Origin: an uncultured Oscillospiraceae bacterium | GTDB lineage: Bacteria; Bacillota; Clostridia; Oscillospirales; Oscillospiraceae | DNA: 64,000 bases | Direction: 5' to 3' | NCBI GenBank assembly: GCA_947626785.1 | Contig: CANQTO010000009.1 | Span: 1-64,000, forward strand | Translations under genes and position numbers: made by a program | Shown here: piece by piece, positions 34,697-41,701 of the stretch | Numbering within the stretch: position 1 is the stretch's first letter | Layout: each line of letters begins with the position of its first letter | Notes under the pieces: model-generated | What the model was told of the DNA's origin: nothing | Database searches by the model: none | What the model saw: the letters and a program-made list of their open reading frames with translations, nothing else

Positions 34697-35924
34697 AAGA
34701 AGTCCGTATCGCGCTGCGGAACGTGAGGAAGATCGACCCCCGTTCCATCGACGAGTACATCGCCGCCGGGGGCTATACGGCTCTCGCAAAGGCCCGGACT
34801 ATGGACCGGGGCGAGCTCATCCGCACCGTGGAGGAGACCTCCCGCCTGCGTGGGCGCGGCGGCGCGGCGTTCTCCACCGGCAAAAAGTGGAGCAGCGCCT
34901 TTGCCAGCGACAGCCAGGTCAAATACATCGTCTGCAACGCCGACGAGGGCGAGCCGGGCACCTATAAGGACCGGACCATCAGGAGGGAGACCCCCACACG
35001 GTGATCGAGGGCCTGCTCATCGGGGCCTACGCGGTGGGCTCCAAGGAGTGTTTCATCTACGTCCGGGGCGAGTATGAGACGTCCATTTCCCTGCTCCGCA
35101 ACGCCGTGAAGCAGGCGGAGGAGCGGGGCCTCTGTGGGGACGTGAAGATCAAGGTGGTCTCCGGCGCGGGGGCCTATGTCTGCGGCGAGGGCACCGCCAT
35201 CGTAAACTCCCTGGAGGGGGTCCGGGGCGAGCCCCGGCTGAAGCCGCCCTCCATGGCCGTGGCCGGCCTGCACCAAAAGCCCACGGTGGTCAACAATGTG
35301 GAGACCTTCGCGGTGATCCCGGAGATCATCAACAAGGGTGCGGACTGGTTCGGGTCCATCGGCGCGGAGAAGTTCCCCGGCACCAAGCTCATGTGCCTGA
35401 GCGGAGATATCTGCAACAAGGTCTGCGTGGAGGTCCCCACCGACGCCACCTTGCGGGACGTGGTGGAGGGCTTCGGAGACGGTGTCCCCGGCGGGAAAAA
35501 GCTGAAAGCCCTCCAGCTGGGTGGCTCCTCCTGCGGCTTCGTGAAGCCGGAGCAGCTGGATACCCCCGTGGACTTCGACTCCATCCGCTCCATCGGCGCG
35601 TCCCTGGGCTCCGGCGCGGTGTACGCGCTGGACGAGACGAGGAATGTGGTGGACATCCTGCTGGAGATCGCGAAGTTTTATAAGCACGAGTCCTGCGGCA
35701 AGTGCACTCCCTGCCGGGAGGGCACCATGCGCATCGTGGAATTGATGGAGAAGCTGGCCGCCGGACAGGGGACGAAAGGAGACATAGAGCTTTTGAAGTC
35801 CTTAGCCGGGTATATGCAGAAGAGCTGCTTCTGTCCCCTGGGTCAGAGCGCACTGACAGCCTTTATGAGCGCTCTAAAGCTGTTCCCGGAGGACTTTGAG
35901 GCGAAGCTCAGGAAGGAGGCGTGA
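34693..35924 (+). pseudogene. NuoF/HydB-like NADH-binding flavoprotein, frameshifted
   Basis: The NADH- and FMN-binding subunit of a Nuo/Hyd-type complex. The first part holds [14 protein letters not shown] and [15 protein letters not shown] and then reads into a stop at 35002-35004. The second part, in another frame, continues with [26 protein letters not shown]. Comparison with the family ([16 protein letters not shown]) shows one missing T after base 34981. The C-terminal 4Fe-4S motif is present (SCGKCTPCREGT, then CFCPLGQSAL). Restored, it would be about 410 aa and lack the extra N- and C-terminal ferredoxin domains of HydB. It is either a real lesion or a sequencing error. Confidence 0.85.
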
Positions 35925-35926
35925 AC

Positions 35927-37342
35927 ATGGCGAATGTAGATCTGACCATCGACGGCAAGACCCTGTCCGTGCCTGCCGGGACGACGATTTTAGAGGCTGC
36001 GCGGGCAAACGGCATCCGCATCCCCACCCTGTGCTTTCTGAAGGGGCTGGCCCCCCGGGCCTCCTGCCGCATGTGCGTGGTGGAGGTAGAGGGGGCGCGG
36101 ACCTTCCAGCACGCCTGCGCCACCAAGGCGCGGGAGGGGATGGTGGTCCATACGGACACCGAGGCCGTCCGGGCCTCCCGGAAGCTGACGCTGCAGCTGC
36201 TGCTGTCGGACCACGCGGTGGACTGCCACCACTGCCTGCGCCTGGGCAACTCCAAGTGCGACGATCTGGACCCCCGCTTCTGCGAGATGTGCTTCTTCTG
36301 TGACTGCGTGAAGGACGGCTTCTGCGAACTCCAGGCCCTGGCGAGAGAGTACAAGGTGGACGTGCTGCCCTTTAGCCAGAAGCACAACACCCGGCCGGTG
36401 GACGCCTCCACCGTCATCGTCCGCAACCCCAACAAGTGCGTCAAGTGCAAGCGCTGCATCGACGTGTGCGGCCAGGTGCAGACGGTGCACAATCTGGCGG
36501 CCTCCGGCCGGGGCTTCGCCGTGACCATCGGCACGGCCTTCGGGAAGAGCATGGCGGAGAGCGGCTGCGTGGGCTGCGGGCGCTGTGTGGAGGTCTGCCC
36601 CACGGGGGCCATCGCGGCGCTGGAGCACAAGGACGAGCTGGTGTACTACGCCCACCGGGACGGGGTCAGGACTGCCGCCACGGTCTCGGCGGAGCTGCTG
36701 CCGGAGCTGGAGCGGGTGCTGAAGCTCCAGCCGGGGAGCGTGAAGCTTGCGGAGATCGCGGGGGCGCTGAAGAAGATCGGCGTGGACGCGGTGTACGACA
36801 CGGCCCAGGCGGAGGACGCCGCCCGGGCGCAGGCGGAGGAGCAGCTGGCGGAAAAGCTGGCCCAGGGCGGGCCGGTGATCCTGACGGACAGCTTCGCGGC
36901 CAAGGCCTTTTTGGAGAAAAACTTCCCGGAGAAGCAGGAGCAGTTTTTATTCTGCGCCTCGCCTCTGGCTGCCTTTGACCAGGCCACCGAGGTAAAATAT
37001 GACAAGCGCTTTGCTTTCGGCCCCGTGGGCGGGGACGCGGTGGAGTGCGAGAAGACCGGCTGTGTGGACATCGCAGTCAACGCCCGGGAGCTGGCTCGGA
37101 TCATGATCCGGACCGGCGCGGAGCCGAACCCCAAGCGTGTCTCCGGCTTTGAGGAGCTGGGCGCCGCCCGCTCCACCGGCCGCTACGGGCGGCTGCTGGA
37201 GAAAGCTGCCTGGAACATGGAGAAAGAGCCGGAGGTATTCCAGATGGAAGGCCTGCGCTGCGCCGTCTGTCACAATCTGGGCCAGGCCCGGCGCCTGCTG
37301 GAGAGCGGCGAGGGCTACGATGTGCTCCGGGTGATCGCCTGA
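35927..37342 (+). CDS. HydA-like iron-sulfur protein lacking the H-cluster (471 aa)
   Basis: The N-terminal half matches the [FeFe] hydrogenase HydA/NuoG electron-transfer region: a 2Fe-2S domain (Cys36, 47, 50, 64), a His-Cys3 cluster (HAVDCHHC and later Cys), and two 4Fe-4S sets (CVKCKRCIDVCGQ, CVGCGRCVEVCP). The C-terminal half aligns by order and motifs with the hydrogenase domain (VDIAVNARELARIM for DVDAVLTTRELARMI; GLRCAVCHNLGQARRLLES for GLKVAVAHGLGNARKLL). The H-cluster cysteines are missing: TSCCPGW is replaced by LTDSFAAK and the final GCPGGC is absent. This is like the HylA type of the NADH/ferredoxin formate dehydrogenase of Clostridium acidurici. ATG 35927 follows AAGGAGGC. Confidence 0.85.
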   Translation: MANVDLTIDGKTLSVPAGTTILEAARANGIRIPTLCFLKGLAPRASCRMCVVEVEGARTFQHACATKAREGMVVHTDTEAVRASRKLTLQLLLSDHAVDCHHCLRLGNSKCDDLDPRFCEMCFFCDCVKDGFCELQALAREYKVDVLPFSQKHNTRPVDASTVIVRNPNKCVKCKRCIDVCGQVQTVHNLAASGRGFAVTIGTAFGKSMAESGCVGCGRCVEVCPTGAIAALEHKDELVYYAHRDGVRTAATVSAELLPELERVLKLQPGSVKLAEIAGALKKIGVDAVYDTAQAEDAARAQAEEQLAEKLAQGGPVILTDSFAAKAFLEKNFPEKQEQFLFCASPLAAFDQATEVKYDKRFAFGPVGGDAVECEKTGCVDIAVNARELARIMIRTGAEPNPKRVSGFEELGAARSTGRYGRLLEKAAWNMEKEPEVFQMEGLRCAVCHNLGQARRLLESGEGYDVLRVIA

Positions 37343-37347
37343 TTTAC

Positions 37348-37387
37348 AAAAACCGGCGAGCTTCGCAAGAAGCCCGCCGGTTTTTTT
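37348..37387 (+). terminator. Terminator of the redox operon
   Basis: AAACCGGCG...CGCCGGTTTTTTT stem with an inner AGCTT/AAGC pairing and a seven-T tail, seven bases after the last stop codon. Confidence 0.88.
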
Positions 37388-37403
37388 AGGTAATATGTAA
37401 GAG

Positions 37404-37442
37404 GGAAGAGTGAAGAAGTGCGGTGTCCGCTGCGCGGACGAT
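37404..37442. repeat. MITE-like repeat, half copy
   Basis: This matches the reverse complement of the repeat at 7882-7965 over about 38 bases (GAAGAGTGAA..., then GGTGTCCGCTGCGCGGACGA), then diverges. It sits right after a terminator, as does the other copy. Confidence 0.65.
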
Positions 37443-37514
37443 CAAAAGCAAGGAAAGAAATATACAAAAGCCTGTTCTCTGTGTTATACTGATATCATAA
37501 CAGAAGGGGAGGCA

Positions 37515-37556
37515 ATGAAAACGGAAGATCGTAATTTGCGGAGAAGAGTGAAATGA
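37515..37556 (+). CDS. 13-codon leader ORF upstream of the ACT-domain gene
   Basis: A strong ribosome site (AAGGGGAGG) precedes an ATG that opens 13 codons (MKTEDRNLRRRVK). Its stop overlaps the next start as ATGA. The ACT-domain gene has no strong ribosome site of its own besides GGAGAAGAG within this leader. Translational coupling or control by the arginine-rich peptide is likely. Confidence 0.5.
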   Translation: MKTEDRNLRRRVK

Positions 37557-37918
37557 AATTAAAAAAGCTGCTGTATGATTTCACGGTATGTCAAGTAGCG
37601 AGTGCAGAGGATATCGATTTGGAGCATGAGTTCTCTTTCATCGCTAAGACAGACGAAGAACTGTCCCTCGTCTGTAAAACGGAGGATACGCCAGAGAAAA
37701 CGATTGCCCGTGACGACGGTTGGAAAGGATTCCGCATCCAGGGAGTTCTTGACTTCTCTCTTATCGGAGTATTAGCGAAAATCGCAGGCATCCTTGCTGA
37801 AAATGGGATCAGCATATTTGCGGTTTCAAGCTTCAATACAGATTATATTCTTGTAAAAGCGAGTGATTTTGACAAAGCCATGGAAACGCTTGCGGACGCG
37901 GGCTATACAGTGGAATAG
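37553..37918 (+). CDS. ACT domain protein (121 aa)
   Basis: The C-terminal half is an ACT-type ligand-binding domain (IGVLAKIAGILAENGISIFAVSSFNTDYILVKASDFDKAMETL). ACT domains usually sense amino acids. The N-terminal half (FSFIAKTDEELSLVCKT...GWKGFRIQGVLDF) matches the paired domain found in small stand-alone proteins of this type. Base use is more AT-rich than around it, suggesting transfer. The -10 box may be TATACT at 37485-37490. Confidence 0.85.
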   Translation: MKLKKLLYDFTVCQVASAEDIDLEHEFSFIAKTDEELSLVCKTEDTPEKTIARDDGWKGFRIQGVLDFSLIGVLAKIAGILAENGISIFAVSSFNTDYILVKASDFDKAMETLADAGYTVE

Positions 37919-37966
37919 CTTCCAGTTTTTTAAGACGAAAAATCGTGGAGTTACGGAGAAAAATAA

Positions 37967-38302
37967 ATGAAGATCAGCATAGATTTCGAACACCCGTATT
38001 TTGACGAAAATGCCATCTTTGCATTGACCCCTGCCAATCTTAACAACTTTTATGCGGAGGAAAATGAGGTAAGCCGGCTTGACCTGTTCTTTGTATTAGA
38101 GGCGTCGTTACACAGGCTTCAGAGAGATAACCGTTTGAAAGCCGCCGCCCGCTGCGCGTTTTTAATGGCGTATTATCTTTTCGTTCCCTTGACACCACCA
38201 GCCTCTTGCGAGTTGGCCGGGTTTTATATCGACAGGGCCTTGGAATGGGACGAAACGCCGGAATATCGCCAGTGGAAGAAGCTCATAGATCAGGGAAATT
38301 GA
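37967..38302 (+). CDS. Hypothetical helical protein (111 aa)
   Basis: Not recognised. It has a predicted helical middle (RLDLFFVLEASLHRLQRDNRLKAAARCAFLMAYYLFVPL) and no signal or metal motif. It lies 48 bases after the ACT gene on the same strand, with similar AT-rich codon use, and may be co-transcribed. GGAGAAAAATAA precedes the ATG. Confidence 0.65.
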   Translation: MKISIDFEHPYFDENAIFALTPANLNNFYAEENEVSRLDLFFVLEASLHRLQRDNRLKAAARCAFLMAYYLFVPLTPPASCELAGFYIDRALEWDETPEYRQWKKLIDQGN

Positions 38303-38453
38303 CAGCTTCCCGTTTGCCGGGCTGACTTTTTCCCGGCGGCACGCGGACATATACGCTCCGCGCTATGGCGAGTTGCGCAATAGTTGCGCGATAGTTGGTG
38401 GCGCAGCGGAGGTTTCATTGCTATACTGTTCCTCGAAAGGAGACGATGAAACG

Positions 38454-38792
38454 ATGGTTGGAACACTGATCTCTTATGTTTTGACGATTCCGGTCTATGC
38501 GGTTTTCATCTATTTAGTCTATTTGTTGATAAAGGCGTTGAGAAAATATACGAAGTCTGGACCTGTTAGAAAGGAAAAGGCAGAAAAAGCGAAAACATTG
38601 GGTGAGGTCCTGAAAAAGCACAGAATGGCGTGTAACATGACGCAGGAGTTCGTCGCGGAAGCCTTGGGGGTAAGCCGCCAAGCCATATCCAAGTGGGAAA
38701 GCGGCCGGTCCGATCCCAGTACGACAAATCTTATCGCTTTGGCAAAGCTGTTTGGCATAGCGCCGGAAGATTTGTTGAAGGAAGCTCGGTAG
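38454..38792 (+). CDS. Membrane-anchored XRE regulator (112 aa)
   Basis: One membrane helix (about 5-28, SYVLTIPVYAVFIYLVYLLIKAL) leads into a cytoplasmic helix-turn-helix (EVLKKHRMACNMTQEFVAEALGVSRQAISKWESGRSDPSTTNLIALAKLF). The ATG at 38454 is in frame after GAAAGGAG; the longer frame is less likely. A TATACT at 38422-38427 may be the -10 box. Anchored XRE regulators of this kind are common near small membrane genes; the target is unknown. Confidence 0.75.
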   Translation: MVGTLISYVLTIPVYAVFIYLVYLLIKALRKYTKSGPVRKEKAEKAKTLGEVLKKHRMACNMTQEFVAEALGVSRQAISKWESGRSDPSTTNLIALAKLFGIAPEDLLKEAR

Positions 38793-38873
38793 ATCGGTGC
38801 TTGAAGGAGAAAAAACACCCTGCTTTTTATCAAAATTTACAAGTGGACAATTAAAAGAGATCGTATTACCGGT

Positions 38874-38904
38874 AAAAGAGCGGCAAGACGTTTGCCGCTC
38901 TTTT
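38874..38904. terminator. Bidirectional terminator between convergent genes
   Basis: AAAAGAGCGGCAA and TTTGCCGCTCTTTT pair around GACG. The T-run on the plus strand ends exactly at the LysR stop; the A-run gives a U-tract on the minus strand. Confidence 0.85.
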
Positions 38905-39761
38905 CAGCGATACGGTAAATACTCCATCAGCCGCTTTACCGCGAGGGAAGCGGTCTTTTTGCTCCTGAGCGCAAGGCCGATGTCCCGGTAGGCGGGCACG
39001 TCCAGCTCCTTCGCGAGGATACGGTAGGGCACCCGCTTTAAAATGAGCTGGGGCAGGATGCTGATGCCAAGGCCGCTCTCCACCATGGACATGATGGCAT
39101 AGTCGTCCCAGGTGGTGAAATGGATCTGGGGCGTCAGGCGGTTCCGCTCAAAGATCTCCGATATCTCCGCTCTCGCGCCTTTCTCCAGCAGCAGGAAGGG
39201 TTCCTCGCAGAGGGCCTGCACGGGGAATTTTTCGCGATCGGCGAGGGGATGGTTTTCAGGGATGACCGCCAGGAGCTCGTCCCGCTCCAAAAAGACCGTC
39301 TCCAGCTCCGGGCGCGTGGGCAGGCGCAAAAAGCCGCAGTCCACCAGCCCCTCCAGGATCCAATCCTCTATTTCGGTGTAGTCCCCCAGCAGCAGCTCAT
39401 AGTCGATATGGGGATAATCCTTCTGAAATTCCTTGATGATCCTGGGCAGCCAGTGGGTGGCCACGCTGGAAAAGGTGCCGATCCGGATGAGGCCTGACTG
39501 TAAGCCGTTCAGGCCGTCTATCTCAGCTTGCAGCTTTTCAAATTCCGCGGCCAGGCTTCTTGCCCGCGGCAGCAGCTTCATCCCGTCCGAGGTCAGCCTC
39601 ACGCCGCCTGCCCCGCGTTCCAGAAGGGATACCTTCCAGTCCTTTTCCAGGTCACTGATCATTCTGCTGACGCTGGACTGGGAATAGCTCAGCAGCTCCG
39701 CCGCCCTTGTAAAGCTCCCGCACTCCGCCGTCATGTACGCCGTCATGGTGATCTTCAACAA
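38904..39761 (-). CDS. LysR family transcriptional regulator (285 aa)
   Basis: A winged helix-turn-helix (GSFTRAAELLSYSQSSVSRMISDLEKDWKVSLLERGAGGVRLT) and a C-terminal effector domain of type 2 periplasmic fold (LIRIGTFSSVATHWLPRIIKEFQKDYPHIDYELLLGDYTEIEDWIL). The first helix is unusual (MLKITMTAYMTAE lacks the normal Leu/Phe spacing). Its 5' end overlaps the truncated EamA reading frame on the other strand, and a repeated CGTCATG lies at the junction. The start may have been rebuilt by a deletion. Confidence 0.87.
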   Translation of the reverse strand: MLKITMTAYMTAECGSFTRAAELLSYSQSSVSRMISDLEKDWKVSLLERGAGGVRLTSDGMKLLPRARSLAAEFEKLQAEIDGLNGLQSGLIRIGTFSSVATHWLPRIIKEFQKDYPHIDYELLLGDYTEIEDWILEGLVDCGFLRLPTRPELETVFLERDELLAVIPENHPLADREKFPVQALCEEPFLLLEKGARAEISEIFERNRLTPQIHFTTWDDYAIMSMVESGLGISILPQLILKRVPYRILAKELDVPAYRDIGLALRSKKTASLAVKRLMEYLPYR

Positions 39762-40152
39762 AAAGGCGAAGGAGATCGCCGGGCTGGAAAACGCCGCCCT
39801 TCAGCTGCTGGTCAGCTTCCTGACGGTGGCTGTTTTCGTGGGCGTGAAACAGGGCTTTGCAGTCCACATCCCGCGAACGAGCCTTTTCCCGCTCCTGGTC
39901 CTGGGGCTGCTCAACACGGGGATAGGCTGTTACTTCTATTTCTCCTCGATCGATTACCTGCCTGTGCAGACGGTTGCGATCTGCGGGTACATCGAACCCC
40001 TTTCGGCGGTGCTGCTTTCGGTCGTGCTGCTCCAGGAGACGCTCCTGCCTATCCAGTGCGCCGGCGCTGTGCTGATCCTGTTGGGAGCGGTATTCGGAGA
40101 GTGCGGGGATCTGTTGCGGAGAGGAAGAAAGGACGGGGAAGGATCATTATAG
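39733..40152 (+). pseudogene. EamA/DMT transporter, C-terminal half only
   Basis: The 139-residue frame matches the second five-helix half of an EamA drug/metabolite transporter (LLNTGIGCYFYFSSIDYLPVQTVAICGYIEPLSAVLLSVVLLQETLLPIQCAGAVLILLGAVFGE). The family normally has ten helices and about 290 residues. The first half is missing and the frame begins inside the 5' end of the LysR gene. No ribosome site is present. It is probably a decayed gene whose product used to be under control of the neighbouring LysR. Confidence 0.8.
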
Positions 40153-40218
40153 GGAAACAGGGCTTTCATTCCCGGGAAAAATGTGTTATGATTTCCGAAA
40201 CGACAGGAGGACGCGGAT

Positions 40219-41211
40219 ATGAAGGCTCTTATCATAGGCAACAGGGACAGATTTGAGAAATACATGCCGGAGGACATCGGTATAACGAGGGAACTGGAGC
40301 TGGTGTTCTGCAAAAGGGGCTCGTCTGACGGAGAGCTTCTGGCCGCCGGGCGGGACGCGGTCTTTATTGCGGCGGACCCGATGACCACCGTGAGCGGGGA
40401 CGTGATCCGGCAGATGCCAAACCTGAAGCTCATCCACTCCGAGGGCGTGGGCTTCAACGGCTTTGATCTCGACGCCGCCCGGGAACGGGGCGTGTATGTG
40501 TGCAACTGCCGGGGTGTGAACGCCGGGGCGGTGGCGGAGCAGGCGGTGCTGCTCATGCTCGCGCTGCTGCGCGGCCTCGTGACCGGGGACAGGGCCGAGC
40601 GCCAGGGCCGGCAGATCGCCGTAAAGGAGCAGACGATGGTGCAGGGGATGCGGGAACTGTCCGACTGCCGGGTGGGCCTTGTGGGCTTTGGAGACATAGC
40701 CCGGGCCACGGCCCAACGGCTGCGCCCCTTCGGCTGCCAGGTGGTCTACTACGCGCCCCACCGGCGGGACCCGGAGACAGAGGCGAAATACGGCGTCAGC
40801 TACAGCGCACTGGAGGAGCTGGTAAGGACCTGCGACATCGTGAGCCTCCACCTTCCGGTGACGGAGGAGACAAGGGGCATGGTGGACGAACACTTCCTCT
40901 CGCTCATGCGGCCGGACGCGTACCTGGTCAACACCGCCAGAGGGGACCTGGTGGACAACGGGGCGCTGCGCCGGGCGCTGATCGAGGGCAGGATCGCCGG
41001 GGCCGGGCTGGACACGGTGTACCCGGAGCCCACGGAGGCGGACAACCCGTTGGTCGACCTTCCGGAAAGCGCCGCCGACAGGGTGATCTTCTCTCCCCAC
41101 ATAGGCGGGATCACGACCAGCTCCTTTAAGAGGGCCCACAGGCTGATCTGGCAGAGCTTTGACGACGTGAGCAAGGGAAAACGACCGGAAAACATCGTGA
41201 ACGGCCTGTGA
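40219..41211 (+). CDS. D-isomer specific 2-hydroxyacid dehydrogenase (330 aa)
   Basis: An NAD-dependent enzyme that interconverts 2-hydroxy and 2-oxo acids. The Rossmann domain holds VGLVGFGDIARATAQRLRPFGCQVVYY. The catalytic Arg is in VNTARGDLVD, the Glu near YPEPTEADNP, and the His in SPHIGGITT. AGGAGG precedes the ATG. The converging kor operon acts on 2-oxo acids, so the two may share a substrate. The exact substrate is not shown. Confidence 0.93.
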   Translation: MKALIIGNRDRFEKYMPEDIGITRELELVFCKRGSSDGELLAAGRDAVFIAADPMTTVSGDVIRQMPNLKLIHSEGVGFNGFDLDAARERGVYVCNCRGVNAGAVAEQAVLLMLALLRGLVTGDRAERQGRQIAVKEQTMVQGMRELSDCRVGLVGFGDIARATAQRLRPFGCQVVYYAPHRRDPETEAKYGVSYSALEELVRTCDIVSLHLPVTEETRGMVDEHFLSLMRPDAYLVNTARGDLVDNGALRRALIEGRIAGAGLDTVYPEPTEADNPLVDLPESAADRVIFSPHIGGITTSSFKRAHRLIWQSFDDVSKGKRPENIVNGL

Positions 41212-41315
41212 TTTAGTTTACATAATTCATATAATGCCGCCTCTGAAGGGGCGTCGATCGGACTGCGGGCAAAGGCTGTGGCCCTGGGGTCCGTCTGCCG
41301 CCGCCAAATATAGCC

Positions 41316-41353
41316 AAAACCGGCAAGCTTCGCAAAAAAGCTTGCCGGTTTTT
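41316..41353. terminator. Bidirectional terminator
   Basis: AAAACCGGCAAGCTT and AAGCTTGCCGGTTTTT form a 15-base-pair stem with T- and A-tails, between the dehydrogenase and the convergent PQ-loop gene. Confidence 0.88.
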
Positions 41354-41371
41354 CCTTTGCCGCTGTTCTCG

Positions 41372-41701
41372 CTAACGATCCCCGGAGCGGGGGGCGCTTT
41401 TCTCCAGGCGGCGGTTCCGAAAATAAATGCCGATGCCGGCCGCCACCATGAGGGTGTTCAGCACGTAAAAGAACAGCACGTACCAGTGGACCGTCTCGTA
41501 CCAGGGCGCGGGGGCATAGTAGGCGATCAGGACCAGCTTGCCCGTCAGCGCGAAGAGATAGCCGAGCAGGATGAAGGAGTAGAACAGCAGGCTGATCCCC
41601 TTGGTGCTGCGGGCCTTCCAGGCCTTGGAGATGTTGACCGGCCAGGAGAGGCCGAAAAAGATGACCATCAGCATCTCCATATAGCTTGCAAAATTCAGCA
41701 T
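41372..41701 (-). CDS. PQ-loop/SemiSWEET-like membrane protein (109 aa)
   Basis: Three membrane helices of PQ-loop type. SWPVNISKAWKARSTKGISLLF matches the pattern of SemiSWEET and related proteins around the first helix loop, with P in the expected place. The third helix is WYVLFFYVLNTLMVAAGIGIYF. It overlaps the CoA transferase gene by seven bases and is the last gene of the kor operon. It may move an organic acid or sugar; this is inference. Confidence 0.75.
   Translation of the reverse strand: MLNFASYMEMLMVIFFGLSWPVNISKAWKARSTKGISLLFYSFILLGYLFALTGKLVLIAYYAPAPWYETVHWYVLFFYVLNTLMVAAGIGIYFRNRRLEKSAPRSGDR

Noticed and set aside
36436-36978. Glycine-rich 180-codon frame inside the HydA-like gene
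   Set aside because: Repetitive G/A/R composition is typical of frame-shifted GC-rich code. The other frame has the cysteine motifs.
38797-38991. 64-codon frame starting MLEGEKTPCF
   Set aside because: It runs through the bidirectional terminator and into the antisense of lysR, with no family match.
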